Shown: positions 57,898 to 64,000 of the stretch, piece after piece
Position numbering within the stretch: position 1 is the first letter of the stretch
Layout of the letters: every line of letters begins with the position of its first letter
Assembly: GCA_021397845.1 (NCBI GenBank)
Contig: CM038048.1
Span: 35,152,727 to 35,216,726 of the forward strand
Source of the DNA: Areca catechu
Taxonomy: Eukaryota; Streptophyta; Magnoliopsida; Arecales; Arecaceae
Length of the DNA stretch: 64,000 bases
Reading direction: 5' to 3'
Notes under the pieces: generated by a model
What the model was told of the DNA's origin: nothing
The model's database searches: none
Seen by the model: only the letters and a program-made list of their open reading frames with translations
Made by a program: the position numbers and the translations under genes

Positions 57898-59617
57898 TGA
57901 TGGGGACATCAGGAGCAGACAAAAATTTCAAGGTTCCAATTTTGTTCTCTAATTCATGTGTTGGGTAGTCTATCCTTTTGTTGAGTCCATTGAGTCTTGT
58001 AATAAAGTGAGCTAGCTAGGTTCACTAAGTCAATCAAAGTCCTTTTGTTAGGCCTATTTTGAGTCCTGTCAATTAGGCCTAGTTTGAGTCCTGTAAATTT
58101 TATTCAAGTCAAGTGGAGGATCATCATATCAGGAGAGTCACCAGGCCCCACTAAATGAGGCTCCATGCACCCAACCAGGCCTCCACTCAAGCCACCCCAG
58201 CCTAGGCCCCTGGTCCGCACTCATGATGCCCAAACACATGAAGAAGGGGCACCCCAGGCCTCCAAGAGATGGTGCACACCCCAGAGCCCACTGAAGCTGG
58301 CACCCATCCTAGTCCAAGCCCACAAGTGTTGGCGCCCTTCATAGGCCCATTCATAGTTGGCACACCCTTCCAAGGCCTTGACCCAGTCGACAATAGCTGG
58401 CACCCAGGCTTTGACCCAGTCCATAACATTGGTGCCCAAGCTTTGACCCAGTCAAAGAGGCTTTCATCCCAGCCCAACAAGGAGTCAGGCTGTCTAAGCC
58501 CAAGAGGAGTCAGTGTCCAAGTTCTACAAGGAGTTCACTATTTAAGTTCTACCAGGGCTTCAGTCTCCTAATCCTACTCAAACCTGTACTCCTTGTCCCA
58601 TACAAACTTGTAATCCCACTTTGACAGGGAAAGGGTCCTGGGTGAATCTATAAATACCCACCCCCTCCCTTTCTTGTATTCATTAACTTTTGATGAACGA
58701 AAAATTGAGTGTTTATTTTACTCCAATTGCCTTCGTTCTGTGAGAACGTCGACCTCCGTGAGGGAGTGGGTGCGAGGCCCAGTTATCCTTTTATTTTTCT
58801 TTAAACCTTAGCCACCCCTTCCTTCTCCACTTCTAACAAACCCTAGCTGCCCCATCCTCCTTCTCTAAACCCTAGGATGCCCTATCTACCAAACCCTAAG
58901 GCAACCTCCTCCTTCTTTCTTCCCTTGGCCACCCACCTCCATATTTTCTTAGCCGCCACCATCCAACCCATCTAGGCAGCCCCCTCTCATTTGCAAGCCC
59001 AGGCCACCCACCCTAAGCAGCCCCAGGCATCCTCAAGCCCCAGGCCACCCTCCAGGAGTTCAGGCACCTTCCATCATTCAAGTCGCCAGCCATCTTCAGA
59101 AATTCTTTTACCTTCAATCTTCTCTCACCCTCCAGTTTTTTATTTTTCCTTCAATCTACATCCCTAACCCTTGACGTCTGCAAGATCCTTAAGGAGAAAT
59201 GATCCTCAGGATGTGGTTTTCTTTTCCCTCGACACCATCTAATAAAAAGTCGGTTGATCCATGGAAAAACTGTTTCGTCATCTAGGCACCGATCCGAGTG
59301 GAGTGATCCTTTCTACGACGAAGATAAAATCATTGCTAGGTATTTAGACCCCTTCCCTTATCTCGTAGTCTGATTTCTTGAAGTTAGAGCATGCCTTATT
59401 AGAGGTTTCTTAACCCTAGGATCCTTTTTCTTTTTCTCTTTGATCATTTCTAGCATGCGGGTAGAATTCTAGCTATTACAGGATAACCCTAACATAGTCT
59501 TGACAATTTTCAGGAACAACCTTCATAAAAATCTGAAAATAATTGTTTGCCTTAATTTGATTTTTTTATGTTCTTCCCTTTCATGTCATGCATTAGTCTA
59601 GAGTTCATCCTTCATCA
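57898..59617 (+). repeat. gypsy-type 5' LTR
   Basis: About 1.7 kb, from TGATGGGGACATCAGG to CCTTCATCA, followed directly by a primer site. TATA-like CTATAAATACCC near 58649. The transcribed part contains GTGAGGGAGTGGGTGCGAGG, shared with the other gypsy-type LTRs here. 58260-58470 has imperfect repeats of CTGGCACCCA and TTGACCCAGTC. The left boundary is inferred from similarity to the LTR start at 61013. Confidence 0.6.
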
Positions 59618-59621
59618 ATTT

Positions 59622-59633
59622 TGGTATCAGAGC
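59622..59633 (+). other. primer-binding site
   Basis: TGGTATCAGAGC, tRNA-Met type, 4 bases after the LTR end. Confidence 0.75.
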
Positions 59634-60805
59634 TTAGGATAGGGCATGTTCTTGCATCATAGTTTAGAATTTCTGCATGCTGATTTCTATGATAGTAGTC
59701 TAAACATAGGTCCAATTACCCATTAAAATCTTTTCATTTTTCTCTAATTTTTGCATTAGTTGGTCTCTGTTTAGTCCTCTATCCTTTTGTAATTTTACTT
59801 GAATTTTTTATATCTGAAACCCCCTAAAAAAAACTGCATAACAAAAACCCTAACACAAAAAAATTCTGCTTTGCTGAAAATCTGCATACTAGTAATAAAC
59901 CCTAGGGATTTTCTTCATCAAACCTCATCTGTTTTGCATCAATTTAGCAGTAATTATGCCCATAATTAGTCCTTTGATTTCTGAATTTTTGATATTTTTC
60001 TTCTTTGAAAAATAGAAAAAAAATTCTGCAAAAAGAAAACCCAAAAACAACTTGCTTGCTGAAATTTCTGACTAGGGCTGAAATTAATTTACAATCAAAC
60101 CCCCCAAACCCAAGCCACTTTTTGTGCACCTAATTAAACTGAAACTAATTTTCACTAATCTTCCATCATCATAAAATACAAAAAAAAAAAAAAAAAATAT
60201 TTTCTGTAATTTTTTTAATTTTTAGTCTCACATTGCATTAGGGTTTATGTGTGCTTGCATCATACCTAAATCACCTTAAGGGAAATTTTGCTATGTCAGA
60301 TGTGGGATAGATTTGATCACCTTTCCCTAGCCCAAAAAACCATCCTACATTCGAACCCAAGCCTAACTAAAATCAAGTAGAAACCTAATTGATATAGGGA
60401 TACCAACAGGTCGGGTTCGAGTCTTGTGAGAAAACTAGTACACTCAATCCTCCAATTATTACTGGAAGCTAGTGTCTAAGGCTAGAGGTCCAGTGGCAAA
60501 TGCCCTAAGAAGACTGGTGGGTTTTAATTAGGACCCTGTGATAAGCAGGGGGAGTCTCCCACCACCCCACCTCTTACCTGGCCAGTGAAAGTATTAATTA
60601 TTGAGTTGGGTGTAAGTTGAGTTGACTCACTCTACTTGGACTCTAGGTCTAGGAAACCTAGAACGTTTGTGTGCTAGATTAGGAGTCTAACCCCATCAAT
60701 CCCACCCCAACCCAGTCTGACCATGGAGTCGATGTGTGTGCTTTTTTGCATGACCCCTAGATTAGGAGTCTAACCCCAGTAGTCTCAACCCAACCAAACC
60801 TGACC
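59634..60805 (+). other. gypsy leader, non-coding
   Basis: AT-rich untranslated leader between primer site and gag, with poly(A) near 60180-60197. A GTCTAACCCCA-type block is repeated at about 60687 and 60768. No gene. Confidence 0.5.
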
Positions 60806-61012
60806 ATGGAATCTGATGTAGAAACCTTACTAAGGACCATTAATGAATAACTTGCCCAACTGAACCTAGTCTTACCCAAATGGAGACCCAAATAGGAACC
60901 CTAGAGAGAACCCGCAAGACCCATTCTAAGCCTAAATTTGAGACACACCCTGACCCATTCCTGGAGCCCAACTATAGGAGAGCCCCATACCTTGACCTAT
61001 TCTTGGAGCCCA
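60806..61012 (+). pseudogene. gypsy gag N-terminus, interrupted
   Basis: ATG 60806 starts MESDVETLLRTINE, then TAA, then (one base shift near 60878) METQIGTLERTRKTHSKPKF and EPNYRRAPYLDLFLEP. The frame is cut at 61012 by the inserted LTR element and resumes at 63906 with PNPRRAPHPDP. The gag identity rests on position after the primer site and leader; no domain is recognised. Confidence 0.5.
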
Positions 61013-61956
61013 TGATGGGGACCCGAGAGCCTAGCCACCTCAGCAGCCACGCGAAGTCCTAGTCATAGCAGGCATCATCCACCTTGTTAGGTATCCCAAG
61101 ATCTTCAAGACATCATTTAAGCCCAAAAGGAAGCAGATCAGCGCCCCATATGGAAGTTATAAACTGCCCAAGAGAAGATAGAAGAAACTCATATGGCGTC
61201 TAGGCATACTAGGCAGCATATGGGCGCCCTCCCTCTTTTTCTTGATTCATGAGATTTTTCCTTGTACTACCCAGCCATTTATGGAGGATAGGTGGTGCCA
61301 TCCCTTGATCCTCTCCATGTTTCATTCCACCAATAAGAAAATAATGTGGCATCTCCCCTCTTTTCTTTTATTTCCATGTAATCCAAGGGCTAGGGTCAAC
61401 TATAAAAGGGGACCCCCTTCATGTATGAAAAAATCAATTTGAATGAAATAAAAATTTGAGAAGAGAGATTCTTCTTTCGCTCCATATGGAGAGGGTGAGA
61501 GGCCCACTTTTTGCTCCACAGGGAGAGCACGTGAGATGCAACCCCCGGACATGATGCGAGGTCATGTCTAGTTATCCCCTTCCCCAATTCCACCTTCTTT
61601 ACCACCCTCATGTCCTTTGAGATTCACCCTAACGGCTCCATTAGTGAGATGGGTAGGATGCCCTAGAGGTATGAGATCTCTCCGTATGGCTCCATTAGTG
61701 AGGTCGGTAGGATGCTCTAGAGGTGTGAGATCTCTTTGTATGGCTCCATTAGTGAGGTGGGTAGGATGCTCTAGAGGTATGAGATCTCTTCATGAGTGTG
61801 AGTCCCAAAGTTCATGAAAGCCTCGACCTTTGTCTTCCATCTCCATTATTCCTTCGCCACCTCCATATAAAATTAAAAAATAAAGAAAACAAGTGATACT
61901 CTAATTTTGGTGACTTCTAGGCTTGCCAACGATCCATCCCCTCCCGTCCCCCATCA
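61013..61956 (+). repeat. 5' LTR of the 2.9-kb element
   Basis: 944 bp with TATA-like CTATAAAAGGGGACC near 61401. A 54-bp unit (GGCTCCATTAGTGAG...) is repeated three times at 61634-61795. More than 90% identical by eye to the 3' LTR. Confidence 0.9.
61634..61795 (+). repeat. 54-bp unit x3 in LTR
   Basis: Three head-to-tail units at 61634, 61688 and 61742. 54 is a multiple of three, so it keeps an 18-residue repeating open frame, but there is no sign that it is translated. Confidence 0.9.
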
Positions 61957-62963
61957 ATTTTGGTATTAGAGCAATTAGGATATTTTATATCTTTCCCTTT
62001 TTTCTCTCTCCTCCACTTATTTCTCTATTCTCATTATTCTCGCTATCTTGACCTTATTCTTCCTCTATTCTGGACTTATTCATATCATCTTCTTCTTAAA
62101 TGTACTCAATTTGAAAGCCTAGAACACCCAATCCACCACCGTTGGCCTGCCACCAAGCTCCCTTCGCCATCACCACCACACTTCGGTCCGGATCTCACCA
62201 AAGTATGCCGTAGCTTCCTCTCTGTCGTCGCCGTCCTCCCACCGACCCAAAACCGCCCCAGTCCATCAGATCGATGCTGACGGACCCCGTCACCGCCCTA
62301 CCGGTCTCCACTGCCAAAGCCCCCTCCCCTGCCGATCAACGCCACTGATGCACATCCCGAGCCAAGTGCTGCATCCTTCCTCCAATCTAGAGATGTCCAC
62401 TGCCAGGCCGATAACCACCGCCCCTTGAAAGACTCCGGCAACCCATCTCTTCACCCACTGCTAGCAAATCGATGCCCCACAGTCACCTGAACCCTCCAAT
62501 GACCGTCCTCCCATCCGTGTCGATCTTCTTCCAGCCGGAACCACCAAGCTGCACCGGCTTCTTCCTCCTCAGGACCGAGAAGGACCCGGCCCTAGATCCG
62601 CTCGTGCCACCCATCAGATCTCCACCGTTGCCAGCCACCGCCCGCCTCCCATCCCAGTGCTAGTGAAGACCATCGATTCCATCAAAAATGTTGGCGAAGT
62701 CCACCGTTCTTCCCCTGTTCCCTGGAAGAAGCTCCATCACACGAATGTGAAAGCTGCACGCTCCTCAAAGCACATGTTCCTTAAAGCTGCATGATCCTTA
62801 AAGCTACACGATCTTCAGGGCAGCATGATTTTTAGAGATGCTTGATTTTCAAAGATGCACAGATCTCAGAGCAGAGTCTCTTTTGAGTTGATTAGATTCA
62901 GTCCTACCAAAGTCCCCGTTGACCCAAACTCAATGGGGTCGAGTTCTCCCCACTCCAGAAAAA
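61957..62963 (+). other. internal region of the 2.9-kb element
   Basis: Pyrimidine-rich leader then GC-rich sequence (62110-62670) with Pro/Ser/Thr-rich open frames and no recognised domain. Near 62740-62880 AAGCTGCACGCTCC-like phrases repeat. CCAGAAAAA before 62964 is a weak polypurine tract. Confidence 0.6.
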
Positions 62964-63905
62964 TGATGGGGACCCAAGAGCCTAGCCACCTCAGCAACCA
63001 CGTGAAGTCCCAGTCATAGTAGGCATCATCCACCCTGTTAGGTATCCCAAGATCTTCATGACATCATCCAATCCCAAAAGGAAGTAGATCAGCGCCCCAT
63101 ATGGAAGTTGTGGACCGCCCAAGAGAAGATGGAAGAAACTCATATGACGTCTAGGTAGACTAGGAAGCATATGGGTGCCCTCCCTCTTTTTCTTGATTCA
63201 TGAGATTTTTCCTTGTACTACCCAACCCTTTATGGAAGATAGGTGGCGCCATCCCTTGATCCTCTCCATGTTTCATTCCACCTACAAGGAAATAATGTGG
63301 CGCCTCCCCTCTTTTCTTTATTTCCATGTAATCCAAGGGCTAGGGTCAACTATAAAAGGGGACCCCTTTCATGTATGAAAAAACTAATTCGAATGAAATA
63401 AAAACTTGAGAAGAGAAATTCTTCTTTCACTCCGTATGGAGAGGGTGAGAGGCTCACTTTTTGCTTCACAAGAAGAACACGTGAGGTGCAACCCCTAAAC
63501 ATGATGCGAGGTCATGTCTTGTTATCCCCTTCCTCAATTTCACCTTCTTTACCACCCTCATGTCCTTTGAGATTCACCCTAATGACTTTATTAGTGAGGT
63601 GGGTAGGATGCCCTAGAGGTGTGAGATCTCTCCATATGGCTCCATTAGTGAGGTGGGTAGGATGCCCTAGAGATGTGAGATCTCTCTGTACGGCTCCATT
63701 AGTGAGGTGGGATATCCTAGAGATGTGAGATCTCTTCATGAGTGTGAGTCCCAAAGTTCATGAAAGCCCCAACCCCTATCTTCCATCTCCATTGTTCCTT
63801 CGCCACCTCCATAGAAAATTAAAAAAATAAAAGAAAAACTAGTGATACCCTAATTTTGGTGACTTCTAGGCTTGCCAATGATCCATCTCCTCCTGTCCCC
63901 CATCA
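62964..63905 (+). repeat. 3' LTR of the 2.9-kb element
   Basis: 942 bp, with TATA-like CTATAAAAGGGGACC near 63350. The same three-unit 54-bp repeat lies at about 63574-63730, the last unit shortened. Confidence 0.9.
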
Positions 63906-64000
63906 GCCCAACCCTAGGAGAGCCCCACACCCTGACCCAATCTGGGAGACTAACCATAGGAGATCTAATTATGATTTCATAGACTAGGATGATAGAGCCA
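63906..64000 (+). pseudogene. continuation of interrupted gypsy gag
   Basis: After the target duplication, the reading PNPRRAPHPDPIWETNHRRS continues the phrase broken at 61012, ending at the window edge. Confidence 0.5.

Larger units (their letters stand above)
61013..63905 (+). mobile_element. 2.9-kb non-autonomous LTR retrotransposon
   Basis: Two LTRs of 944 and 942 bp and an internal region of about 1 kb. Flanked by perfect 5-bp target duplications GCCCA (61008-61012 and 63906-63910). Each LTR starts TGATGGGGACCC and ends CCCCCATCA. A primer site TGGTATTAGAGC follows the 5' LTR (61961). The internal region has no gag or pol reading, only a Pro/Ser-rich open frame. It is longer than typical TRIM elements and would depend on an autonomous partner, plausibly gypsy because LTR start and leader motifs resemble the host element it sits in. 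Confidence 0.9.

Noticed and set aside
61617..61817. 66-codon open frame with an 18-residue repeat
   Set aside because: It is the 54-bp LTR repeat read in frame; there is no evidence of translation.

Overview
The window reads as plant nuclear DNA, most likely monocot (a palm-type genome would fit, but that is inference). It has AT-rich spacers, GT-AG introns and almost wall-to-wall nested, decayed transposable elements. Only two stretches look like host genes. No CRISPR, rRNA or tRNA genes, bacterial operons or convincing new protein system were seen.

Layout. 1-8.2 kb: a hAT element (BED/DUF659-type transposase, cut by the window start) inserted in a copia RNase H gene; a second, reverse-oriented copia pol carrying a 207-bp hAT-like MITE; a copia LTR plus primer-binding site; and a second hAT copy truncated at 8232. 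8.2-15.8 kb: two minus-strand copia 5' LTRs with leaders, one LTR carrying a 344-bp MITE. 15.8-17.3 kb: LINE ORF1 (DUF4283 plus zinc knuckle), minus strand. 17.34-22.48 kb: a complete but dead copia element, minus strand, with perfect AATAA target duplications. 22.69-27.55 kb: the best-preserved hAT element, minus strand, with four exons. 28.89-34.08 kb: a second complete copia of the same family, plus strand, so the copia pair flanks the hAT copy in opposite orientations. 35.1-41.0 kb: seven 3' exons of a conserved plant gene of unknown function, with a MITE in the intron just upstream. 42.3-43.5 kb: LINE 3' end (zf-RVT, RNase H). 45.1-46.5 kb: a non-autonomous hAT element of another family, partly duplicated in tandem. 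48.1-48.65 kb: a three-exon gene fragment lying between GC-rich LTR-like DNA. 48.65-52.1 kb: Ty3/gypsy LTR-like DNA and gag. 52.1-57.4 kb: two minus-strand copia LTRs, the first with an RNase H tail, the second split by a gypsy-like LTR. 57.9-64 kb: a gypsy LTR, leader and gag, with a 2.9-kb pol-less LTR retrotransposon inserted in gag with perfect GCCCA target duplications.

How it fits together. The insertion order can be read from target duplications and split reading frames. The most coherent story is one hAT family. Its large copies have GAACCGG-rich arrays at the 5' end and GGTACCG-rich arrays at the 3' end. They also share a conserved 12-bp-arm hairpin and telomere-like CCCTAAA runs near the 3' end. 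At least three short derivatives (207, 344 and 360 bp) have perfect 8-bp target duplications and related termini. The host gene at 35-41 kb has a one-base frameshift in its fourth visible exon, so it is either a recent pseudogene or contains a sequence error.
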